Source of the DNA: JASGIT01 sp047601665 | Lineage (GTDB): Bacteria; Pseudomonadota; Gammaproteobacteria; Burkholderiales; Burkholderiaceae_C | DNA length: 64,000 nt | Assembly (NCBI GenBank): GCA_047601665.1 | Contig: JASGIT010000001.1 | Coordinates: 1,488,001 to 1,552,000, forward strand | Direction: 5' to 3' | In this document: in pieces, positions 23,544 to 30,269 of the stretch | Position numbering within the stretch: position 1 is the stretch's first letter | Layout: each line of letters opens with the position of its first letter | Made by a program: the position numbers and the translations under genes | Notes under the pieces: generated by a model | The model's input: only the letters and a program-made list of their open reading frames with translations | Databases searched by the model: none | What the model was told of the DNA's origin: nothing

Positions 23544-23915
23544 TCATGGTTGACGGTTAACGTCGAAGCTCAGCGGACGGCTTTGCCGCCCGCTGGAGCG
23601 ACCGGTTAAACTGACTAATTGCGGAATCTCGTCTAGGGCTCGTTCCACTAGGCACCTCCTCTCTTCCACGGTATCCCGATCGGACCATTCAAGATTTGGG
23701 TTCCCCGCACCAACGAGGGCCACACAGAACGCGCTGTGCTCACGTGTAGTGTCTCCGATTCTTTCGAGAATGAAAGCCATCTTTGCCAGGCGAAGCGCAA
23801 CGTCGACCGGGGCATCAAGAGTGCCACCACATATTACAAAGACACTCGCGGATTGGAATCGAGGTAATGTAGCCAGAACGCCGAAGAGGCCTGCGAAGAG
23901 TACGTCTGAGTTCAT
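23544..23915 (-). CDS. hypothetical protein (integron cassette 5)
   Basis: 123 residues from ATG 23915. It starts MNSDVLFAGLFGVLATLPRF with one hydrophobic segment near the N-terminus, then a helical region (ALRLAKMAFILERIGDTTRE). The end of the frame runs through the whole attC (23555-23611), so the last 20 or so residues are attC-encoded. No domain was recognised. Reality is supported by its fit to the cassette and by the start lying just after the preceding attC. Confidence 0.55.
   Translation of the reverse strand: MNSDVLFAGLFGVLATLPRFQSASVFVICGGTLDAPVDVALRLAKMAFILERIGDTTREHSAFCVALVGAGNPNLEWSDRDTVEERRCLVERALDEIPQLVSLTGRSSGRQSRPLSFDVNRQP
23555..23611 (-). repeat. attC site between cassettes 5 and 6
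   Basis: GGTTAAC and a perfect core GTTAAAC bound the stem AGCTCAGCGGACGGC / GCCGCCCGCTGG. 57 bp, closely similar to the sites at 21531 and 26046. Confidence 0.85.
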
Positions 23916-23925
23916 AACAGCGGTG

Positions 23926-23994
23926 GTTTAACATTTGACATGAGAAGCGTGAACCGGCTTGCTAGGCAGCGTCCTCTCGATGGAAGGGTTAGGC
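23926..23994 (-). repeat. attC site between cassettes 4 and 5
   Basis: GTTTAAC and a perfect core GTTAGGC enclose a 69-bp imperfect palindrome. Confidence 0.82.
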
Positions 23995-23995
23995 G

Positions 23996-24616
23996 TCAGG
24001 CCTTGCATGCTCGCACTCCAGCCCGCTTGTGCTGATGAGCGCCGCCGCTGTGGCTGTGATTTGAGTTTTCCGGGTGAGCAGTTCCAGTAATTGCTGGGGT
24101 ATTTGTGGCATGTGCTGAGTCGCGTTGCTCCTTGTTGCCGCTACGCTCACCTCCGCCCAGAGCGGCCGTTTGCCCTGTGACCCGGTGGGAGTGAGTTCCG
24201 CCGTCATGAGTGTGACTTCCATCTTCTTCATAAAGCTGAAGATTTGTAGTTGCTGTTTGATCGATATAGAGGTAGCGACCATTCAGTGTGGAAGTTAGAT
24301 CTTCCCAACCTGCTGGGCACGGCCCCGCTACTAACAGAAGCGACCCTTTTGGTAGGGCATGGGCTGCTGCTTCGGTCGCTCTTTTGGCAATGGCAGCCGT
24401 TACTTCAGGAGACTGCATTTCAGTTTTAACGCGAGATTCAACAAAATGAAGAAAGCCCACAGTTCCAAGCGCACCCGTAACAAGCATGCCTAGCGCAAAC
24501 CAAAGAACACTCTTCTCAAGCGAGTCTTTGAATTTAGCTTTGGGTTCAAGAATTGGGGCTGGCGGTGGACTTGGCGAAACTGCTTCGCTGCCAACTGGAG
24601 CAAGTGGATCTGGCAT
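23996..24616 (-). CDS. TM protein with His/Gly-rich tail (integron cassette 4)
   Basis: 206 residues. A Pro-rich cytoplasmic start is followed by a single TM helix (about 36-57) and a helical stalk. A segment GPCPAGWEDLTSTLNGRYLYI (about 98-118) resembles phage tail-collar/receptor-tip repeats. A histidine-rich stretch GSHTHDGGTHSHRV (about 133-146) follows, and another, SNHSHSGGAHQH, near the end. In phage tips, HxH motifs bind iron, so the external part may be a metal-bound trimeric tip. This is inferred by analogy. The stop is 1 nt past the attC core. Confidence 0.7.
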   Translation of the reverse strand: MPDPLAPVGSEAVSPSPPPAPILEPKAKFKDSLEKSVLWFALGMLVTGALGTVGFLHFVESRVKTEMQSPEVTAAIAKRATEAAAHALPKGSLLLVAGPCPAGWEDLTSTLNGRYLYIDQTATTNLQLYEEDGSHTHDGGTHSHRVTGQTAALGGGERSGNKEQRDSAHATNTPAITGTAHPENSNHSHSGGAHQHKRAGVRACKA

Positions 24617-24650
24617 TCTTTCTCCGAGAATAGAAATTGTGGATTCTGAC

Positions 24651-24710
24651 GCCTAACGGCCCAGGTAAGCCGCCCGCCGTAGGCGGGTCGGCTTGAGCGC
24701 AGAGTTAGAC
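24651..24710 (-). repeat. attC site between cassettes 3 and 4
   Basis: Canonical: GCCTAAC and GTTAGAC ends, stem AAGCCGCCCGCC GTA GGCGGGTCGGCTT. 60 bp, the most regular attC in the array. Confidence 0.9.
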
Positions 24711-25069
24711 CCGAAGGCTAAAAGGGAGCACCTCAGCTTGAAGAAGGGCGCGGCCCACGAAAAGGCACTGCGCCACGGAAGCGGCGCAACGCTGCAAGAA
24801 CGATAGTTGGCAGCGCTTGACTGGCAAGCGCTAGAGGCCAAAAAGACTGCAAACTGGCGCAGCGCGTGCAGGCGAAGCCCGGCGTGCGGCCTAAACCTCA
24901 AAGGAAAGACCTTTGAGAAAGGCGAAGCGCTGGAATAAATGGCTGCGCGCATAAAGCTGGTGATGGGACTAACACCCAGGTTAACCGTCGCCGAAGCGCG
25001 AAGGGTACCAACACTGGCCAATAAAATGGCGAAGCCATGGCCAGTGTTGGCGTCCGCGTTGAACCGACA
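24711..25069 (-). other. integron cassette 3, no convincing gene
   Basis: About 360 bp between two attC sites. A 122-residue frame on the minus strand (24653-25021) starts inside one attC, ends inside the other and is Ser/Ala/Leu/Arg-rich without domain features, so I do not call it. The cassette carries a copy of the host-type palindromic repeat (24801-24846). I have an impression that similar gene-less cassettes with a Ser/Ala-rich apparent frame recur in other proteobacterial integrons, which would suggest an RNA or promoter cassette. That is not verified. Confidence 0.55.
24801..24846 (-). repeat. palindromic repeat copy inside cassette 3
   Basis: GATAGTTGGCAGCGCTTGAC, short loop, AAGCGCTAGAGGCCAAAAAG: recognisably the same family as the chromosomal copies, but diverged and carried within a cassette. 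Confidence 0.65.
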
Positions 25070-25076
25070 GTTATAC
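24967..25076 (-). repeat. long attC site (110 bp) between cassettes 2 and 3
   Basis: GACTAAC and GTTATAC ends. A perfect 13-bp inner inverted repeat CCAACACTGGCCA (25008-25020) / TGGCCAGTGTTGG (25038-25050). About twice the length of its neighbours. Confidence 0.75.
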
Positions 25077-26018
25077 CTATTGCCACTGATATGCAGCAGT
25101 GACTCCCACTACAAGGTGGCCTGGAGGTGAAAGAAGAGGCCCCGCTTGGCCGGCACCAAAGAGGCAGGTAGGTTCGGTGCAAGGGAACGTGAAGGTGTAG
25201 CCATCATATAGACGGCGAAGAACAACCCCTGACACCATTATCGGTACCGGGCAGATGTTTCCTGTTGTATTGTTTTGGTTGTTTATCCATATGCACTGTT
25301 GTGGCGGAATGGCGGTTCGCGCCGCTTGATTTATGCTGGTCCAATTTAGTTGCTGTGACGCCTGGGCTACTTGCCCGCTATACCGCCAAGTTTGCTGATT
25401 GCCCTGATTTGTTGACTGAATGCTGGCGTAGATACGACTTGCGTTGCTTCGCGCTTGAGACTCTAGGCCATTCCAGTCATATGAATACTGAAAAGCGAAT
25501 GTTTCAACACCTATTTGCGCGTACTGAAGGACATGAGTTAACTCGTGCGCCCATAGCTCTAAGTTGCTTGTGTGATCGACGCTAGCGAACACGATGACAT
25601 CATCGTATGTAATCGCACCTTCTTGACTAAACCAGTTTTTAAGGGCGCCGTCAAGGCTCAACCCGCCTGCCGTCGTCCAGCTAACCTTGTCTAATAATTG
25701 AGGCGGGAAATATGGCGCTAGTTGTTGTCTGATATTTTGAGGGATGGGGTTTGTGCCCATGTTTAATGCCTGCCCCCGTGAGAATCTTATTGCTGTAGCT
25801 ACAACTGGTGCGGCAGGATTCAATAAGGCTTGCCCAACATCCTTGGGCAGATTTTGAATCATTGGTGGGATTGCGTTCAGATTTGGAGGCTTTACCGAAA
25901 CTGAGCCTCTGTTTAAATTCACATCAATACCAGTTATTTCACTTAGCCAGCTTGCTTGAGCGCTGTTAAGCCATAAAATCAAAAGTGGGAGCAAGTACTT
26001 CGTTATGCGATTTCTCAT
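25077..26018 (-). CDS. exported HExxH protein, DUF4157-like (integron cassette 2)
   Basis: 313 residues. A signal peptide (about 1-22, LLPLLILWLNSAQAS) indicates export. The central region carries VIVFASVDHTSNLELWAHEL then THVLQY, i.e. HELTH at about 158-162, the zinc-metalloprotease signature. ETFAFQYSYDWNGLESQA follows, where E186 could be the third ligand; this matches the DUF4157 pattern found in putative peptidases and polymorphic effectors. The Cys-containing C-terminal third is unrecognised. GC content is low and Asn/Gln is abundant. It fills its cassette exactly, ending on the attC core. Confidence 0.75.
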   Translation of the reverse strand: MRNRITKYLLPLLILWLNSAQASWLSEITGIDVNLNRGSVSVKPPNLNAIPPMIQNLPKDVGQALLNPAAPVVATAIRFSRGQALNMGTNPIPQNIRQQLAPYFPPQLLDKVSWTTAGGLSLDGALKNWFSQEGAITYDDVIVFASVDHTSNLELWAHELTHVLQYAQIGVETFAFQYSYDWNGLESQARSNASRIYASIQSTNQGNQQTWRYSGQVAQASQQLNWTSINQAARTAIPPQQCIWINNQNNTTGNICPVPIMVSGVVLRRLYDGYTFTFPCTEPTCLFGAGQAGPLLSPPGHLVVGVTAAYQWQ

Positions 26019-26045
26019 GACTACTCTCCTTCGTTGAGTTGAAAG

Positions 26046-26102
26046 GTATAACGAATAAGCTCAGCGGGCGGCGAAGCCGTCCGCTGGAGCAGCCTGTTAG
26101 GA
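26046..26102 (-). repeat. attC site between cassettes 1 and 2
   Basis: GTATAAC and GTTAGGA ends around the stem AGCTCAGCGGGCGGC / GCCGTCCGCTGG. 57 bp, same family as 21531 and 23555. Confidence 0.88.
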
Positions 26103-26504
26103 CTGATTTTCAACCTTTGACGCTGCAGCCGGAGCAGACACCTCCGCTACAGCTAAAGGGGCGACTGATGCAGACCCTTGTGCGGCCATGGTCCGTTCGT
26201 GCGCAGACCCAAAATAAAATCCAATAATCAGAGTCACCATCGGGGGAATGATTTTCACGCATGCGTCAAAAATTACTTTGCCAGGAGCCTCACTCGCTCC
26301 TGGCAGAGTTCCGGGGCCAAACGCATAAAGGATCATTGACAACAGGAAGATAAAAGCAAGGAACGCAAGAACGGCAGCGGCGAAATACATCTTGCTCTTC
26401 TCATATTCTTCCATCACTCCGACTTTAAACATGCCGTATGCCACGCCAGCCGACAAAGCAGCAAGTACAACCAGTGAGATTACGAATAACTTGTCATTGG
26501 ACAT
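26097..26504 (-). CDS. three-TM membrane protein (integron cassette 1)
   Basis: 135 residues from the ATG at 26504, which has AGGAG 7 nt upstream. An ATG further out (26540) lies in the attI zone and is rejected. TM helices at about 6-25, 41-62 and 83-101; an Ala/Val/Ser-rich C-terminal tail of about 30 residues is presumably cytoplasmic or periplasmic. The stop lies in attC. No family was recognised. As the first cassette next to intI, it would be the best expressed one if a Pc-type promoter still works. Confidence 0.72.
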   Translation of the reverse strand: MSNDKLFVISLVVLAALSAGVAYGMFKVGVMEEYEKSKMYFAAAVLAFLAFIFLLSMILYAFGPGTLPGASEAPGKVIFDACVKIIPPMVTLIIGFYFGSAHERTMAAQGSASVAPLAVAEVSAPAAASKVENQS

Positions 26505-26526
26505 TTCCACTCCTAAACGCCGTATG

Positions 26527-26620
26527 ACGCAACTTTTCAATTTAAATGGTGCTGCGCAACGTAGTGAAATTTAGCTATAAATAGACGACAACCATCTTAC
26601 GGTGGACGGTCGAATAAAAC
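26527..26620 (-). other. attI-like recombination zone
   Basis: Between cassette 1 and the intI remnant. Read on the minus strand, AAATTGAAAAGTTGCGT resembles the right end of attI sites, with the likely crossover GTTGCGT at 26527-26533; a second GTTGCGC sits at 26554-26560 as a possible weak binding site. The core deviates from GTTRRRY by one base. The assignment rests mainly on position. Confidence 0.45.
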
Positions 26621-26690
26621 AATGTAGTACGGTACCCATCAAGGGAAAACCCGAGCAAGGCGCTGTTTAGGCAAACCTAAAATTTGCCGG

Positions 26691-27253
26691 ATGAAAAACC
26701 CGCCTGCCAGTGCCGATGGCACTCCGCGCCAGCCCAAGTTGCTGGAGCGTATGCGCATCCACCTGCGCACGCGGCACTACAGCATTCGTACGGACGTGGA
26801 GTTTGCGTGGCGCGAAATCATCGTGCGCGAGGGCAAGGGCAATAAGGATTTGGCTGCTGGTATGGGCTGTGTGTATTTGCCACATGCGCTGGCCGTGAAG
26901 TACCCGGAGGCGGATAAAAGCTGGGCTTGGCAATGGGTGTTTCCGTCGCCAGTGCGCTCGGTGGATCCGCGTCCCGACGTGTGCACGGGCTTGTTCGTGG
27001 AGCGGCGTCACCCTGTATTCCCCGAGTCGGTGCAGCGTGCGGTGCGTGAGGCGGCGCGGCTGGCAGCTATCGACAAGCCGGTGACGCCGCATGTGCTACG
27101 CCATTCATTCGCCACACATTTGTTGCAGGCGGCTATGACATCCGCATGGTGCAGGAGTTATTGGGCCATGCGGATGTAAGCACGACGATGATTTACACGC
27201 ATGTGCTCAATAAAGGCGGGCGCGGCATTTTGAGTCCGCTGGATGCATTGTGA
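26691..27253 (+). pseudogene. intI: integron integrase IntI, decayed
   Basis: The tyrosine-recombinase remnant reads as IntI from the N-terminus (LLERMRIHLRTRHYSIRT). It then jumps to DVEFAWREIIVREGKGNKD and again to LAAGMGCVYLPHALAVKYP, consistent with two in-frame internal deletions that remove the first catalytic arginine region. HVLRHSFATHLLQ (box II) is present. One base is then missing near 27130; in the next frame the tail GYDIRMVQELLGHADVSTTM with the IYTH tyrosine box continues to TGA at 27253. It retains the IntI-specific KYPEADKSWAWQWVFPS patch. It cannot be active as read. Confidence 0.9.
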
Positions 27254-27306
27254 TCCGGCACCCGCGTGCGCAAGCTGCCCCTGACAGCCGAAACCATCGC
27301 AAAGGC

Positions 27307-27840
27307 ATGAACTTACCTACAGTCGTAGTGCTGGCCTCGGGGCGCGGCGAACGGTTCCGCGCATCGGGCGGCCAGGGCTCCAAGCTGCACGCCCGCCTGG
27401 GCAGCGCCACGGTGCTGGAACACACCTTGGCCGCCGTGCGCGCCAGCGGCCTGTCCTGGCATCTGGAAGCAGGCGGACACCCCGGCATGGGCGATTCGAT
27501 CGCGGCAGGGGTGCGGGCCACGGCCACGGCCCAGGGCTGGCTCATCCTGCCGGGCGATCTGCCGCTGCTGCGCCCGGCCACGCTCCGGCGCGTGGCGACC
27601 GAGGCCGCCGCAGCGCCTGTGCTGCGTCCGGCCTACCAGGGCCAAGCCGGGCACCCGGTGCGCTTTGACCGCGTCTGCGCCCCGGCCCTGATGGCGCTGC
27701 ATGGCGAGGCGGGCGCGGCAGCGGTGTTGCGTGCCCACGGTGTGCAACTGCTCGAAGTCGACGACCCAGGCTGTGTGATGGACATCGACACCGTGGACGA
27801 TCTGGCGCGTGCCGAGCAGTGGCTTGCATCGCTAGGCTGA
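27307..27840 (+). CDS. MobA-like NTP transferase
   Basis: 177 residues. The NTP-transferase-3 fold starts TVVVLASGRGERFRASGG (nucleotide-binding loop) and has LILPGDLPLL with the metal-binding Asp, then HPVRFDR and VMDIDTVDDL. This resembles MocA/MobA-type molybdopterin cytidylyl- or guanylyltransferases that finish molybdenum cofactors. No molybdoenzyme gene is adjacent, so the cofactor type is undetermined. The 3' end overlaps the convergent ketopantoate-reductase-like gene by 9 bp. Confidence 0.82.
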   Translation: MNLPTVVVLASGRGERFRASGGQGSKLHARLGSATVLEHTLAAVRASGLSWHLEAGGHPGMGDSIAAGVRATATAQGWLILPGDLPLLRPATLRRVATEAAAAPVLRPAYQGQAGHPVRFDRVCAPALMALHGEAGAAAVLRAHGVQLLEVDDPGCVMDIDTVDDLARAEQWLASLG

Positions 27841-28740
27841 CTGTGCCTCCGCCAGCTTGACCAGCGTGTGCAGCACCCGGTTCGCCGGCGTCGCCACGCC
27901 CAGCACCGCGCCCCGGCGCAGCACGTAGCCGTTGAGGTGGTCGATCTCGGTGGGGCGGCCACGCATCAGGTCCTGTGCGGTGGACGAATACTGGCCGGGC
28001 ATGGTGCCCGCCAGGCTGCGCACGGCCGCGTGCGCGTCGCCGGGCACGTGCACGCCGTCGGCCTGTGCCACGGCCAGGCATTCGGCCACCACGTCGTCCA
28101 TCACGTCCAGCACGCCCTCGCGCTGCAGCAGCGGGCCGTAGGGCAGGCGCGCAAGGGCCGACAGCGCGTTGTACGCGCAGTTCAGGATGAGCTTGGCCCA
28201 GAGTGCGCCGTCCACGTTGTCGGAAATCTCGGTGGGCACCTGCGCGGCGCGCAGCATTTGGGCCATGGGCTCGCTCAGGGCCGAGGGCTCGATCACCAGC
28301 TCGCCCCGCCCGTGGTGGCGCACGTGGCCGGGGCCGGCCATTTCCGTGGCCACGTAGACCACGGCGGCGGCCACCGCGAAGCCGGGCAGTGCGGTGCGCA
28401 GGCGGGGCGCGTTGTCCACACCGTTCTGCAGGGTGATGAGCAGCGTGCCGGGCGCGAGGTGCGGGCGCAGCTCTGCTGCGGCGGCCTCGGTGTCGGTGGA
28501 CTTGACGCACAGCAGCACCACTTGCGCGCCCGCCGCCGCAGCGGCCTCGGTGCTGGCGGACAGGTGGACGTGCTCGTCGAACGTGCGCGCCTCGATGCGC
28601 AGGCCATCGCGCCGCACCGCTTCCACGTGCGCGGGGCGGCCGATCAGGGTCACGTCGTGCCCCGCGCGCGCCAACATGCCGCCGAAGTAGCAGCCCACGG
28701 CTCCCGCGCCCATGACGGCGATTTTGTTGATGCTTGGCAT
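27832..28740 (-). CDS. 2-dehydropantoate 2-reductase family protein
   Basis: 302 residues. The N-terminal Rossmann motif KIAVMGAGAVGCYFGGMLARAGHDV is the ApbA/PanE signature. The C-terminal helical domain holds the catalytic lysine region (LWAKLILNCAYNALSAL) and the STAQDLMRGRPTEIDHLNGY pattern. The NADPH-dependent reduction of ketopantoate to pantoate (pantothenate/CoA synthesis) is the family reaction. Comamonads often carry several paralogues, so this one may act on another 2-keto acid. Start at 28740. Confidence 0.87.
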   Translation of the reverse strand: MPSINKIAVMGAGAVGCYFGGMLARAGHDVTLIGRPAHVEAVRRDGLRIEARTFDEHVHLSASTEAAAAAGAQVVLLCVKSTDTEAAAAELRPHLAPGTLLITLQNGVDNAPRLRTALPGFAVAAAVVYVATEMAGPGHVRHHGRGELVIEPSALSEPMAQMLRAAQVPTEISDNVDGALWAKLILNCAYNALSALARLPYGPLLQREGVLDVMDDVVAECLAVAQADGVHVPGDAHAAVRSLAGTMPGQYSSTAQDLMRGRPTEIDHLNGYVLRRGAVLGVATPANRVLHTLVKLAEAQSA

Positions 28741-28783
28741 GGAAAGGCACTCCCAAAAGAGGGGAATGCTACCCTTGGCCCCC

Positions 28784-29257
28784 ATGCGAGCCCTGCACTG
28801 CCTGACCCTTGCCATCGCCTTGCTGCTGGCCGCGTGCGGCAGCGCCCCGCCGCAAAACCCGCGCTACCGGAACTACACGCCGCTCACGGTTGAGCAGGCG
28901 GACGACATCGCCATCCACGCGCTGGGCCTGGTGGGCACGCCCTACCGCTATGGCGGCAACACGCCCGCAGGCGGGTTCGATTGCAGCGGCCTGATCGGCT
29001 ACGTGTACAAAAGCCGCGCGGGCATCGCGCCGCCGCGCACCGTGGCGCAGCTCAACGAGTTCGGTCAGCCCATCCGCCGCGGCGAACTGCGCACGGGCGA
29101 CCTCGTGGTCTTTGGCGGCTGGCGGCCCACGCACGCTGGCATCTACGTGGGCGAGGGGCGCTTCGTGCACGCGCCCTCCACGGGCGGCGAGGTGCGCATG
29201 GACCGGCTCGATTCCGCCTACTGGTCGCGGCAGAAGGTGGACTACCGGCGGCCCTGA
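28784..29257 (+). CDS. NlpC/P60 (C40) lipoprotein peptidase
   Basis: 157 residues. The lipobox LLLAACG (Cys about residue 17) indicates a lipoprotein. The NlpC/P60 domain has the catalytic Cys in GGFDCSGLIGYVY, His in THAGIYVGEGRFVHA and the RTGDLVVF strand. Such enzymes cleave D-glutamyl-diaminopimelate cross-bridges in peptidoglycan during growth. Divergent from the reductase gene, with only 43 nt between starts, so promoters must overlap. Confidence 0.9.
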   Translation: MRALHCLTLAIALLLAACGSAPPQNPRYRNYTPLTVEQADDIAIHALGLVGTPYRYGGNTPAGGFDCSGLIGYVYKSRAGIAPPRTVAQLNEFGQPIRRGELRTGDLVVFGGWRPTHAGIYVGEGRFVHAPSTGGEVRMDRLDSAYWSRQKVDYRRP

Positions 29258-29289
29258 CATCATCGGCGCGCTGCCGATGGCCTGCAACG

Positions 29290-29416
29290 CATGAAACCGG
29301 CGCGGGCCCATGCCAGCGGACGCCGCGCAAGGGCCGCCCCGCCGCGCTGGCGTCGTCCCCCTGCCCGCGCGTAGCGCGAGAGCGGGGGGATGGAGCGTAG
29401 CGACATAGGGGGGTGT
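29290..29416. repeat. interspersed GC-rich repeat with hairpin
   Basis: Contains CCCCCTGCCCGCGCG / CGCGAGAGCGGGGG as a stem (about 29355-29387) and a tail ATGGAGCGTAGCGACATAGG. I associate this design with comamonad intergenic repeats of a family different from the CAGCGCTT type. It may also stop transcription between the convergent genes. Confidence 0.5.
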
Positions 29417-29418
29417 TG

Positions 29419-30174
29419 CTATCCTCGCCCCACGTAGGGCATCTGCGTCGCCATCACCGTCATGGTGAGCACGTTGGCCGACAGTGGCAGGCGCGCCATG
29501 GCCATGAAGGTGTCCACCACGGCGGACATGTCCATGCGCGCCTCGGGGCGCACGCTGCCGTCGGCCTGCAGGATGCCCGCCGCCATGCGCTGCGTCATGT
29601 CGCTGGCCACGTTGCCGATGTCGATCTGGCCCACGGCGATGTGGAAGTCGCGCCCGTCGAGCGCCGCCGCGCGTGTCAGGCCCGAGATGGCGTGCTTGGT
29701 GGCCGTGTAGGCGATGGAGCGGGGCCGGGGCACGTGCGCCGATATGGAGCCGTTGTTGATGATGCGCCCGCCCTGCGGCGACTGCTCGCGCATCAGCTTG
29801 AAAGCCGCGCTCAGGCAGTAGAACGCGCCGTTCAGGTTCACGTCCACCACCTGGCGCCAGACGGCGGCGTCCATCTCGTCGGGCAGCGCGGGGGCCGAGA
29901 ACATGCCCGCGTTGTTGAACAGCAGATCGAGCCGCCCGAAGCGCTGGCGCACCTCGCCGAACAGCGCGGCGACGGCGGCTTCGTCGCTCACGTCGCAGGG
30001 AATGGCCACGGCGCGTTGGCCGTGCTCGCCTGCTTCGGCGATGGCGGCCTGCAGAGGTTCCAGCCGGCGGCCCGTGAAGACGACGTGCCAGCCTTCGCGC
30101 AGCAGCGCCAGGGCGCAGCCCTTGCCGATGCCGCTGCCGGCGCCGGTGACGAGGGCGATTTGGGGGGAGGTCAT
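29419..30174 (-). CDS. SDR-family oxidoreductase
   Basis: 251 residues, classical short-chain dehydrogenase. The NAD(P) motif GAGSGIGKG is at the N-terminus, NNAGMF follows, the catalytic Ser lies around NNGSIS, and YTATK is the Tyr-x3-Lys active pair. AGGAG precedes the ATG at 30174. It lies divergent from an FAH-family gene beside a sugar-acid catabolic cluster, so oxidation of a hydroxy- or keto-acid intermediate is a reasonable guess. Confidence 0.86.
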   Translation of the reverse strand: MTSPQIALVTGAGSGIGKGCALALLREGWHVVFTGRRLEPLQAAIAEAGEHGQRAVAIPCDVSDEAAVAALFGEVRQRFGRLDLLFNNAGMFSAPALPDEMDAAVWRQVVDVNLNGAFYCLSAAFKLMREQSPQGGRIINNGSISAHVPRPRSIAYTATKHAISGLTRAAALDGRDFHIAVGQIDIGNVASDMTQRMAAGILQADGSVRPEARMDMSAVVDTFMAMARLPLSANVLTMTVMATQMPYVGRG

Positions 30175-30269
30175 GGGGTTGGCTCCTGTGGGTGAGGCGC
30201 CATTGTGCCGGTCTGCCGCCGCGCGCCACGCCCTACACTGCGGTTCCCCGTCTCCCAGGAGCAGTGAAC

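Noticed and set aside
24653..25021. 122-residue frame in cassette 3
   Set aside because: Begins inside one attC and ends inside another, Ser/Ala/Leu-rich, no ribosome site or domain. Kept only as a possible non-coding cassette.
21531..27253. Class 1 mobile integron
   Set aside because: No sul1/qacE 3' segment, no transposon ends, attC sites partly uniform, and a chromosomal setting between leuA and a MobA-like gene; a sedentary chromosomal integron fits better.
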